Part shown: positions 23,098 to 32,522 of the stretch, one piece after another
Position numbering within the stretch: position 1 is the first letter of the stretch
Layout: the number at the start of each line of letters is the position of its first letter
DNA from: Siphonodentalium dalli
Lineage: Eukaryota; Mollusca; Scaphopoda; Gadilida; Siphonodentaliidae
DNA length: 64,000 bases
Reading direction: 5' to 3'
NCBI GenBank assembly: GCA_032622095.1
Contig: CP136068.1
Location: forward strand, 118,595,509-118,659,508
The notes under the pieces: model-generated
What the model was told of the DNA's origin: nothing
Seen by the model: the letters and a program-made list of their open reading frames with translations, nothing else
Database searches by the model: none
Program-made: the position numbers and the translations under genes

Positions 23098-23160
23098 GTT
23101 CTGATTAAAACACAGACTCCACATCTACTGCATAGCTGTCGACTGTGTTTAAATCAGAAC
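23098..23160. repeat. Short inverted repeat upstream of the LINE frame
   Basis: The arms GTTCTGATTAAAACACAG (23098-23115) and CTGTGTTTAAATCAGAAC (23143-23160) pair at 17 of 18 positions around a 27-base loop. It may be a MITE remnant or a terminator-like fold. It lies about 320 bp before the reverse transcriptase frame, and any link is unproven. Confidence 0.7.
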
Positions 23161-23477
23161 TGCGCTTGCTCTTGAATGACGGTCACTATACCACACATTC
23201 ATTTGATAGAGTTGAATTATTTTCCCTTGATCAACATAAATTATACATTATTTTATTAATGTACCCCCCAGGCGGGTTCAATTCTGAACACACATTTTGA
23301 CACATGAGAGATCCCATGCGTCTGATCGGGGGATTTGCATGAACATGTAGCCTAGTCTCATGTAACCCTGTCAATATGAATAGAGTTTTGACTCTCCTAT
23401 CGTCAGGCAGATATGTCAGATATTAACTACATGCAATGTGTGTGGCATCTAGCTCCAATGTCATTGCAAAAGGGTAA

Positions 23478-25745
23478 TGTTTTGCCCATGCATTCATACG
23501 TGAGAATGACAAACCATGGTTTGATAGTTTAATAAGAAAACATATTCGGAAACGCGACCGCATCAGAAAGAAAGCGCTGCGCACAAATCATCCTAGTGCC
23601 TGTGATAAATTTAAAGCAATCCGCAATAGAACAAATAATTTGAAAAAATCAGCCAAAAATAAATATTTAGCAAGCCTCGATGAAAACTTGAAAGTAAATG
23701 AGCCAAAACAATTCTGGCATGTCACTAAACAATTACTTAATAATTTCTCCAATGTCGAGAAAATTCCCCCACTAAACATCAACAACAGAATTTTCACGAG
23801 AAACAGTACACTAGAAAATGAAAAATCGACATTACCTGAATTTGCAGAAAGAACAACCGAAAAAATAGAAGAGATTAAAACTACGGAGGAGGACATATCA
23901 AAAATTTTGAAAAATTTACAAACAAATAAAGCCACGGGCCCCGATGGAATAAGTAACAAAATGTTAAGGGAAACACATGGCTCAGTTTGTAAACCACTTA
24001 AAATAATTTTCAATCTATCTTTAAAGAGCTGTTGTTTCCCTACAGCTTGGAAGAAAGCCGATATGGTGCCCCTCTTCAAAAAAGGTGATAAGCATGACCC
24101 TTTAAATTATCGTCCGATATCTCTTATAAGTTGTGTCGGCAAGGTACTAGAAAGATTAGTTTTTAATGAAATTCTAAGCCATTTGAAATCCCACAACCTT
24201 TTATATAAGCATCAATCTGGATTTATACCTGGTCATAGTACCGAATCTCAATTAATTGAAATCATTCATAATATCCACTGTGCAATTGACGAGGGCCAAA
24301 CGAGTTGTGCAGTTTTTTTCGACATTTCTAAAGCGTTTGACAAAGTCTGGCACCGAGGTCTTGTTTTAAAATTAGAGAAATATGGTTTGAAAGGTAATAT
24401 TCTGAAATGGTTGATAAACTATCTACAAAATAGACAGCAAAGAGTTAGAGTCAACTCAAGCTTTTCGCAGTATTCCTCAATAGCAGCTGGTGTGCCCCAG
24501 GGATCTGTAGTCGGACCTCTGATGTTTTTAATTTACATTAATGACATTGCCGATGAAATTAAATCTATCACAAGACTTTATGCTGACGACACATGTTTAA
24601 TCAACAGTGATAGTGATACTTATAACCTTCAATCGACAGTCAATAGTGACATGAACAAAATCAGAGATTGGGCTGAAAATTGGTGTGTCAAATTCAATGG
24701 TAGTAAAACCAATCTAATGTTATTTTCCAAGCCAAGTGTAGTTAAACCTACAATCATATTCGATGGGGTAACACTAGACTACTCAAATAGCCACAAACAC
24801 CTCGGATTGGATATTGATGACAACCTAACTTGGAATACACACATTGGTAATATATGCACTAAGGCATACGCACGCCTGTCACAATTGCGTAAACTAAGAA
24901 CAATGCTAAATCTCGAAACACTTCAAACCCTCTATTTATCTCATGTTCGATCCCTCATGGAATATGCTAGTAACGTTTGGTCGGGCGCACCCGAATACTT
25001 ACTAAAAGATCTAGAAGATGTTCAATATGAAGCGGCTAGAATAGTCACCGGTTGCACCAGGTCAGTTTCAAATATTAGACTTCTGACCGAACTAGGCTGG
25101 GAGACGTTAGAAACTCGAAGATATTACAAACAGGTTTTAATATTCCACAATATAGTAAACAAAAAAACACCTAACTATCTGACAGAACTTATACCACCCA
25201 CATTCAGTGCCCGAAATGACCATGATACCAGAAATGCATCAAATTTTATCCCTATGAAATGCAACTACAAAAGAAAAGAGTCCACTTTCATGCCCAAGTG
25301 TATAAATGACTGGAATAAACGTGATAAAAAAATAAGAAATCTGAATTATGAATGTTTCCGACAATCTCTAATTCCCAATCCGGTTAAACCCCCCAAGTAT
25401 TTTTCTACAGGGAAACGATCATTAAATATCTTACAATGTCGACTCAGGTGCGAATGCAGTGAACTCCAATCAGATAAATACTTCAATTATATTGCGGTGT
25501 CCAAAGTCTGTAGATGCGGCGATGGCGAAGAAAACGCATTTCATTATTTTTTCCAATGTCAATTGCATATTATTCCAAGAGTATACCTGCTGAACAAGCT
25601 ACTACGTTTCAATATTTATTCAGTAAAAACATTATTATTTGGAGATCCAAGCTTATCAAATTCCAATAATGAAGATATTTTCAAGGCTGTCCAAATTTTT
25701 ATAAGAGACACATCCCAGGATGAGAACATACAAATTCCAACTTAA
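23478..25745 (+). CDS. Non-LTR retrotransposon (LINE) reverse transcriptase, intact frame, 5'-truncated
   Basis: Encodes an RNA-directed DNA polymerase that would copy element RNA at a nicked chromosomal target. The frame opens after a TAA at 23475 and runs 755 codons. No start is obvious; a conservative count from 23640 gives 701 residues, used below. The linker has 'KPWFDSLIRKHIRKRDR' just upstream. Motifs: KATGPDGIS (97-105), YRPISL (157-162), SGFIPGHST (193-201), motif A FFDISKAFDKVWH (226-238), motif B GVPQGSVVGPLMF (284-296), catalytic YADD (314-317), HLGL (387-390). The C-terminus has a Cys/His cluster, CRCGDGEENAFHYFFQC (624-640), common in CR1/Jockey-type elements. There is no stop or frameshift across the polymerase. 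The apurinic-like endonuclease domain expected upstream is not found, so the copy looks 5'-truncated. Clade is tentative. Confidence 0.93.
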   Translation, partial: CFAHAFIRENDKPWFDSLIRKHIRKRDRIRKKALRTNHPSACDKFKAIRNRTNNLKKSAKNKYLASLDENLKVNEPKQFWHVTKQLLNNFSNVEKIPPLNINNRIFTRNSTLENEKSTLPEFAERTTEKIEEIKTTEEDISKILKNLQTNKATGPDGISNKMLRETHGSVCKPLKIIFNLSLKSCCFPTAWKKADMVPLFKKGDKHDPLNYRPISLISCVGKVLERLVFNEILSHLKSHNLLYKHQSGFIPGHSTESQLIEIIHNIHCAIDEGQTSCAVFFDISKAFDKVWHRGLVLKLEKYGLKGNILKWLINYLQNRQQRVRVNSSFSQYSSIAAGVPQGSVVGPLMFLIYINDIADEIKSITRLYADDTCLINSDSDTYNLQSTVNSDMNKIRDWAENWCVKFNGSKTNLMLFSKPSVVKPTIIFDGVTLDYSNSHKHLGLDIDDNLTWNTHIGNICTKAYARLSQLRKLRTMLNLETLQTLYLSHVRSLMEYASNVWSGAPEYLLKDLEDVQYEAARIVTGCTRSVSNIRLLTELGWETLETRRYYKQVLIFHNIVNKKTPNYLTELIPPTFSARNDHDTRNASNFIPMKCNYKRKESTFMPKCINDWNKRDKKIRNLNYECFRQSLIPNPVKPPKYFSTGKRSLNILQCRLRCECSELQSDKYFNYIAVSKVCRCGDGEENAFHYFFQCQLHIIPRVYLLNKLLRFNIYSVKTLLFGDPSLSNSNNEDIFKAVQIFIRDTSQDENIQIPT

Positions 25746-27189
25746 ATGAAAAAAGAACTCAAACAAAAATAATAATTCTGAGTATATGACATCAGTCAAA
25801 AACCCCCTATTGGAACATACTTACTGTCCTGCCACCTTACCATTTTAAAGGACGGATGAGCACAGAACACCTTAAAGCAACATTTACTTTGAACTATATG
25901 AATTCGAAATTGGGAGAGACTAGCAACAATCATTTACCATTATCGTTAATACCATATATAATTGTTCAATGCCATGTATCATTTTTTTTTATTTCACTTG
26001 AGTGTATGGTGATCGGGAGAGAAGTAGCATATAAGTGGCCCGCACTTGTTCTTCAATCCCGTTGCCGACTGTGTGTATTTATATGCATATATGGCGAATA
26101 AATATGTTTAAACCATTTGCCTTGAGTTTCTTGAATGATATTCCAATTTTTTCCATATTGTGGCATGCATGTACGTCACTGACTGACCTCAAGCCATCCC
26201 ATTTTGGGTTTTATGCATCGGTTGTGGTAACTACAATTATGTAAGCTGTGCTGATACTGTTGGCCCGGTGTCTGTAGACTCCATTAATGCATGGACTTTT
26301 GGAGATAGATTAATCTGGTGACATAGTCAAATATACGAAGGCAGACCAGCCAATTTTGACGTCTACATGTATATGTTATGAACAATGAAATTTCTAAGCG
26401 ACAATGGATCAACCCCATTGTAGCGCCATGGTGATGGCATTATAAATTCATGTGAATGTAACAATGTTGCAAACGAAGAACATTCACAAAATCGCAACGG
26501 CTGTATCGATAGCTCCCTGACCAATATACAGCAATTGAAAAAGTCGTTTTGTGTCTGATACCTGTGATTATATTCACTGTTTTATGCTTCATTGAAATGA
26601 ATAATGTGACATAACCGTTGCAGATCAATACGTTGTGGCTTTCTGGTCAAGAAGACGATATAGTTTAAGGTATAATAATATATTTCAATGCCGGCTGTGT
26701 GTGCGAGATGAAACAAGTTGTTTGAATAATTATTCCGTTTGTGGTGGCAGAATGATTTAGACATACCGGTACTGGAATTGTCTTCTAATAGTTCCAAATC
26801 CACCTGAACATACAAACGATATAGTTCTTGATTATAATTTGTAAATAACTATATTGTTTACGGTTCTTAATTCAACTTTGATCGAGTGGGTAAACTAAGT
26901 GTTTGTAGTAAAGTTGACAGCCGGAAGAGCGAGTAAATTCGCGCAGACTTCAGACTACTTAAAGGGCTACTAGTAAACAATATTAATTAAATAATTTCAT
27001 AATCATATACCCAAAACGGTTGGACCATGGTCGCCGAAATTGTGTTTGCAGTGGTGAATTGACACAGTGAATACCATTGGATAGGTGCCGTTGACTGTAA
27101 AGGGCCATAAATATTATATTATTATAAATTAGCAATACAGAGCGTTCCTTATCAGCGTACACGATGTGTAGGAACATGTGTACACATGG
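25746..27189. other. LINE 3' flank and unannotated stretch
   Basis: About 60-100 bases after the stop are probably LINE 3' UTR (A-rich, no long poly-A). The exact element end is not visible. Beyond about 25860 nothing recognisable is seen; several short frames lack domains. Confidence 0.4.
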
Positions 27190-27784
27190 GTCGCCTGATC
27201 ATGGGAGTATAATTGGATATGGCAGAACCAACAAACCACCACATCCCTCATCTGATCACAACCAAAGTTAATATCGACCTTCGGGGTGACCTCAAGCAAT
27301 CAAGGTTTTGCGAAATTCGTTCAAAAACATGGCCACCAGTGGCCATCTTGGATTTCAAATTTAAATCCATCGGCACACCCCGCAGCCTCCATTTATCGGA
27401 GAATAGTTTTTAAAAATTATACGCATGTTCAGGATCATATCTAGAGGGGAGCTATTGAATTTGAACATATTTCGATGAAAAACATGGCTGTCGGCAGCCA
27501 TCTTGGATTTACGCTGTGCATGTTAAATCTCCCCACCGGGCCACATCCCCCATTCGATCGTCACCAAATTCCACGTGGATCTTTTGAGTGACAACTAGAT
27601 GAGAACTATCAAGTTTTTCAGAATTTTGTTATAACTATTGCCGTCAGAGACGATCTTGGATTTTACCCTACATCTGATCGTAACTAACTTCATATGGATT
27701 TCTGGATGACCACAAGATAAGTCATAAAAAAATTCCTAATTTTTGTTGAAAAAAAATGCCCGCCAGCGGCAATCTTGGATTTTA

Positions 27785-27785
<1 letters not shown>
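27190..27785. repeat. CCATCTTGG-type tandem repeat block
   Basis: Units of about 130-170 bp with 'aaaacatggccaccagtggc', 'catcttggatt', 'atcggcacaccc', 'catttat(c/t)ggaga', 'atcgtcaccaaa' and a 'tggatcttttgagtgac'-like phrase. Two alternating subtypes are visible, as in 28985-30228. It ends where a TA run and the Helitron 3' terminus begin, so the Helitrons interrupt this array. Confidence 0.75.

Positions 27786-27817
<32 letters not shown>
27786..27817. repeat. (TA)n microsatellite at a Helitron 3' border
   Basis: A pure TA run of about 30 bases directly abutting the CTAG terminus of a minus-strand Helitron. The neighbouring base, T on the minus strand, fits insertion between A and T. Confidence 0.92.
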
Positions 27818-27818
<1 letters not shown>

Positions 27819-28205
27819 TAGCCGATGAGCCCGACGTTGTCCGGGCTATTCAAAAACCAAATTTCAAGTCGATAGCTCCACCCGTTTTCGAGATCTGGTC
27901 TGCGCATGCGCGAAGCTGGCGTCGCACGGGCTCGGCGACCCGATAAAATTCGTATCCGGGGCAAGATACATTCACATAGCAAATTTCAAGTCGATAGCTC
28001 CACCCGTTTCCGAGATCTCGTCTGCGCATGCGCGAAGCGGGCACCACACGGGCTCGCCAATACGACAACGTCGACCGCCTGGTCAAACTACACACACGTA
28101 CCAAGTTTCGTCCCGATCGGTCGAGAATCGTAGATTTGTATAAATGACATGCATACATACATACATACAGACATACAGACAGAGATCTTCAAAATATATA
28201 GGAGA
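27818..28205 (-). mobile_element. Non-autonomous Helitron, family A, minus copy a (two core units)
   Basis: On the minus strand it begins TCTCCTATATATTTTGAAG at 28205 and ends with the hairpin GCCCGGAC-AAC-GTCGGGC and CTAG at 27821-27818, followed by T. A (TATG/TCTG)n tract follows the 5' end. Two core units lie 121 bp apart (the 'tagctccacc' landmark at 27873 and 27994). At 388 bp it is close in size to plus-strand copy 2 (392 bp). Confidence 0.88.
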
Positions 28206-28812
28206 CTAGCCAATGAGCCCGACGTTGTCTGGGCTATTCAAAAACCAAATTTCAAGTAGATAGCTCCACCGTTTCCGATATCTGGTCTGCGCATGCGCGA
28301 AGCTTGCTTCGCACGGGCTCGGCGACCCGATTAAATTCGTATCTGGGGCAAGATACATTCACAGAGCAAATTTCAAGTCGATAGCTCCACCCGTTCCCGA
28401 GATCTGGTCTGCGCATGCGCGAAGATTGCGTCGCACGGGCTCGTCGACCCGATAAAATTCGTATCCGGGGCAAGATACATTCACATAGCAAATTTCAAGT
28501 CGATAGCTCCACCCGTTTCCGAGATCTGGTATGCGCATGCGCGAAGCTTGCATCGCACGGGCTCGGTGACCTGATAAAATTCGTATCCGGGGCAAGATAC
28601 ATTCACATAGCAAATTTCAAGTCGATAGCTCCACCTGTTTCCGAGATCTTGTCTGCACGGGCTCGCCAATACGACGACCGCCTGGTCAAACTACACACAC
28701 GTATCAAGTTTCGTCCCGATCGGTCGAGAATCGTAGATTTGTATAAATGACATACAGACATACAGACAGACAGACAGACAGACTAACAGAGGTCTTCAAA
28801 ATATATTATAGA
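28206..28812 (-). mobile_element. Non-autonomous Helitron, family A, minus copy b (four core units)
   Basis: Joined to copy a at CTAG|TC (28206/28205 on the plus scale). It begins TCTATAATATATTTTGAAG at 28812. The core landmark occurs at 28261, 28382, 28504 and 28626, periods of 121-122 bp, so this copy has four units against two in its neighbour. All else is the same architecture. It shows directly that copies differ mainly by core-repeat number. Confidence 0.88.
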
Positions 28813-28984
28813 CTAGCCGATGAGCCCGACGTTGTCCGGCTATTCAAAAACCAAATGTCAATTCGATAGCTCCACCCGTTTCTGAGATCTGGTCTGCGCA
28901 TGCGCGAAGCTGGCGTCGCACGGGCTCGGCGACCCGATAAAATTCGTATCCGGGGCAAGATACATTCACACACCAAATTTCAAA
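28813..28984 (-). mobile_element. Non-autonomous Helitron, family A, minus copy c (truncated)
   Basis: Only the 3' end and one core unit remain: CTAG at 28813-28816 joined to copy b, a hairpin with one base lost, then 'ccacccgtttctgagatctg' and 'gcgcatgcgcgaagc'. It breaks at about 28984, where a different repeat ('caagtttgagctattg') begins. Confidence 0.8.
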
Positions 28985-30228
28985 GTCAAGTTTGAGCTAT
29001 TGTTATGGGCTGGCGTCCGTTGTCCGCCCGTGCGTCCGTCAAAAACGTCCTTTAGCACACCCTACATGTCACATCTCTCATCCGATCGCCAACAAACTTC
29101 ATATGGATCTTCCGGGTGACCTCTAGATCTTCTTATTTTAACCGAAATTCATTTTTAAAAACATGGCCGCCAGCATCCATCTTGAATCCATCGGCACACC
29201 CAGCAGCCGCATGTATTGGAGAATCGTTTTGAAAATGTGCAGGCCAGTTTAGAATCGAGTCTAGATGGGAGCTATTTAATTTGAACAATGTTCGATGAAA
29301 AACATCCGGCAGCCATCTTTGATTTTAATCTTTGTATGACTAAATTCTTTGGCGCACACAACATACCACATCCCTCATCCGACATGACCATCTTCACACG
29401 AATCTTCGGGTTCACGACCTCGAAATGGCAGCCGTCAAATTCTTCCGAATTTCGTTGAAAAACGTGACCGGCTGTGGCGATCTTGGACTTTACTCTGTGT
29501 GTGTCTAAACCATTCGGCACACCATACAGGCAAACTCCCTCACCCGATCATTACCAAACGTCAATGGATCTTCGCGGTGACCTGTAGATGGGTGCTTCCT
29601 ATTTTTACCGAAATTCGTTAAAAATATTGCCGCTAGCAGCCATCTTGGATTTAAAATTTGAATTGCAGCCCGAATTTATTGGAGAATTGTTTTTGAAATA
29701 ATACCGGCATGTTTAGGATCACCTTTAGATGGGAGCTATCGTATTTGAACTATTTTCAATTAAAAACATGGCCGCCGGCAGCCATCTGGGGTTTTACTTT
29801 TTGCATGACTAAATGCTTTGGCACACCCTGCAGACTGTCACCAGACTTTATATGGGTCTTCTGTGTGGCCCCTGGATTAGAGCCATTATTTTTTTTTCTG
29901 AATTTCGTTGACAAACTTGGCAGCCAGCGGCCATCATGGATTTTACTGCACGAATAAATCCTTTGGCACATCCTACAGACCACATGCCTCATCCCATCGT
30001 CACAAAACTTCATATGGATCTTCGGGTTTAGCACTAGATGGGATTTTTTTGAATTTCATTGGAAAATGTGTCCGCCAGCAGCCATCTTGGATTTTACTTT
30101 ATACATATATCTTCATTTTGACATCTGGTATTACTGAGACATTTCGCAGTCCTGATCGCTCCATTCATGTAACACATGAAATACCCCCCACCCAAGTTGA
30201 ACTACCGTGTCATTGACACTTTCATTTT
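28985..30228. repeat. CCATCTTGG-type tandem repeat array, about seven units
   Basis: Starts with 'caagtttgagctattg' and a CGTCCG-rich tract, then ~170 bp units alternating between two subtypes. One has 'catcggcacac', 'cgcat(g/t)tattggaga' and 'tagatgggagctat'. The other has 'gactaaatnctttggcacac', 'accacatccctcat', 'atggatcttcgg' and 'gacct'. Most units contain 'catggccgccagcagccatc' followed by 'ttggatt'. It ends 'ttgaactaccgtgtcattga', the same closing phrase seen near 16480, 16865 and 61715. This looks like a complete mobile tandem-repeat element; superfamily unknown. Confidence 0.75.
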
Positions 30229-30258
30229 AGCTCAACTTTACTTTGTAAAGTTTGAGCT
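30229..30258. repeat. Palindromic repeat head (AGCTCAA type)
   Basis: AGCTCAACTTTAC followed by TTTGTAAAGTTTGAGCT forms a near-perfect foldback. It sits exactly between the end of one CCATCTTGG array and the start of another (CGTCCGTC tract at about 30275, units to about 30510), so it marks an element boundary. Confidence 0.7.
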
Positions 30259-30510
30259 ATTGCCATGAGTTGGTCGTTCGTCCGTCAAGCATGTGTGCGT
30301 GCGTGTGTGTCTGTCAACATTTTCCTTCGGCACACTCTGCAGGCAACACCCCTCATCCGATCGTAAACAAACTGCACTGTAACCTTCGGGTTGACCTCTA
30401 GTTTTGTTCTTCTTATTTTGACCGAAATTCGTTAAACAAACATGGCCGCCAACATCCATCTTGGATTTCAAATTTGATTCCATCGGCACACCCTCAGCCC
30501 TCATTTATTG
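30259..30510. repeat. CCATCTTGG-type repeat, short copy
   Basis: Has the same order as 28985 onward (pyrimidine tract, 'ggcacactctgcaggc', 'tcatccgatcgtaaac', 'catggccgccaacatccat', 'cttggatttcaaattt', 'ccctcatttattgga'). It then stops after about one and a half units. A truncated sibling of the array to its left. Confidence 0.7.
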
Positions 30511-30888
30511 GATAATTTATTTGAATATTGAAAAGTGTCCCATTCTTCTCAGTCTTTTCTGTCAGGTGAGCGTCTCCACATTCATTGACTGTCATGTCAA
30601 TAAAACTTTTGGGGTGGGTCACCAAAATTTGCATTGAATGATTGTGTTTCCGAGATCGGACAAAAAAACTTGCGTTTTAAAATTAAAAAACCAGAAACTT
30701 CAACCTTGTATCCTGCAATTCCCCAAAAGCATATTGAATTGTTTTGGGGGTTATTTTCCGAGTTAGTTGTCCATGATAAGTTTGCTAATCAAACTATAGT
30801 GATCACATTCCTGACAAATAACTCACAAAAGTACTGTTGGATATAATGTCAGGCTGAAATACAATCCGATGCCAATTGATTAAATCCA

Positions 30889-31181
30889 GGTATGATGCTC
30901 ATCATGCTACTTCATATCTTTCAGAACTTGAGAGTAAAATAAAAGCCAGTCATTATTACAAGAAAAACCCAGGTAGGGTGTCTACTAGATTTTATGAATT
31001 CATACCAAAATCTGGCTATTGTCCTGATCTAATAAAAGGCGGTGGTCAAGAAGGGGGAATAACTATACAAGGTCCAATTGACATTATGAAAACGAAGCGT
31101 GGCGGATCTCCCAGAGACTATAAAGTGACAGTATGGAAAGTTGAAGATGATGATAATAATGTTGATGACGATGCTGGCGAA
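30889..31181 (+). CDS. Possible exon or relic coding segment, unrecognised
   Basis: An open frame of about 97 codons begins after 'gattaaatccag', which could be a splice acceptor, and reaches 'ggcgaaaag|gtttgt', a weak possible donor. The peptide has a basic N-terminal part (LESKIKASHYYKKNPGRVS), 'RFYEFIPKSGYCPDL', a Gly-rich turn and an acidic tail (VEDDDNNVDDDAGEK). The codon usage looks protein-like, but I know no family for it. The frame at 30634-30843, just upstream, could be related. A decayed transposon gene or a lone exon are both possible. Confidence 0.25.
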
Positions 31182-31596
31182 AAGGTTTGTCATTTTCATA
31201 GATAGACCTTCTATTGAACGTTATATACCATGCAAACTCCCATAGATTCCTAAAAGTACATGTGTGTGATGGACTATGAGACTTGAACTATTGGCAACAA
31301 GGCATATTAATCCAGGAACATTAGGTAAAAAGGACCAGAGTAAGGAAATAACATCACTGACAATATACTAATAGTTCACGAACGTCAGAGGTGAGCATTT
31401 TGAGTTTGCAACAATTTTGGTATCCACTTGTTTCCACAAAACTTAAGGCACACAGTAGCGAAGACCCATGTAATATAAGCTTCCTTGCTTGTTGTATAGT
31501 TCACATGTCTATTAGTGCATGATACTAATAATATTGTGTTGTTAAATAAACCTGAATATTCGAACAGAAAAGGGTCACATGCAGCTTTATGTCAGA
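31182..31596. other. Unannotated stretch
   Basis: No gene or repeat recognised between the possible coding segment and the Helitron terminus. Confidence 0.4.
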
Positions 31597-31640
31597 CTAG
31601 CAGGGTTACCCGGCGTTGCCCAGGTTAAAGTGAAGTGAAA
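31597..31640 (-). mobile_element. Helitron 3' terminus, minus strand (family G)
   Basis: On the minus strand the end reads CCTGGGCAACGCCGGG, then 'taaccctg', then CTAG (31600-31597) and T. This is the classic Helitron hairpin-plus-CTAG arrangement and differs in sequence from families A to F. The element should extend rightwards on the plus scale; its 5' limit was not found. Confidence 0.65.
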
Positions 31641-32522
31641 CCCTCTGTATGCTGTGGATATTTGGTGGGAATAAATACTCTTGCTCAAAGTGTTACACGT
31701 ATTCTCATATACTGTATACCCAAAATAGTATCAGAAAACATTATTCTTACACATGGAATATAAGTAGTGGCTCACCTTGTCGGATCGGAGCGATTGTCAT
31801 TTTGTTTATGGCGATGAATCCGTCCCACCAATAAAGAAGTATTTATTTATTTACAACTGCGTAAACTTCAGACGTTATATATAACATGACACATGAATGA
31901 ACATCATAAACACATTAGTCCGCAAAATTGAAGACAACAATTGGGTTATACATAGATGTATCAATCAGTCTAGTGGGTTAGACCAAGATTTTGAGGACAC
32001 CTGGTTATCATATCTCCACGCAGATACAGATGATTTAAAGAAATATCCTGATGCTCTGTTCATGGTGCTATATAATGGCTAATTATTCTCAGTATAAAAG
32101 AAATGTTGCTATGCAAGTATATCAGTTACCTGTGCCCGACACAGAGGAGATTTTGAGTTGTTTATGTTAGGCAATGAGACTGTTCTACAAAATGAAAGAA
32201 ATTCTCTGTGTCGGGCAGATATACATTGTCAGATGTCAGTATTAAATTGGAGGATCCTGAAAAGTCATGTACTTCTAACTGCGTTTTCTTTTATCTCAGA
32301 AGAAACTACATTTGACTGCATATTCCATATCTCTTGACAAATTATAACTTTTCTGTAGAAACTAAATTGAATGGACAGACTCAATTGTGTATAATATATA
32401 CATGAGCCATTCTAATATACAATCCTCTGACGGTTCAATGTCTCTTAGTTTGCAAGAATATGTGTACCTCTTAAATAGAATGATATAGATACGCAGCTTT
32501 CTTCTATGTATCTGTTTTCCTA
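31641..32522. other. Probable Helitron G interior, with an inverted repeat
   Basis: A frame at 31897-32082 (61 codons, 'DDLKKYPDALFMVLYNG' at the end) is unrecognised. A perfect 14-bp inverted repeat TGCCCGACACAGAG / CTCTGTGTCGGGCA lies at 32133-32146 and 32204-32217. No Rep or helicase motif is visible. Confidence 0.35.

Noticed and set aside
23588-24079. 163-codon minus-strand frame
   Set aside because: Antisense shadow of the LINE reverse transcriptase; hydrophobic composition is typical of reverse readings of AT-rich genes.
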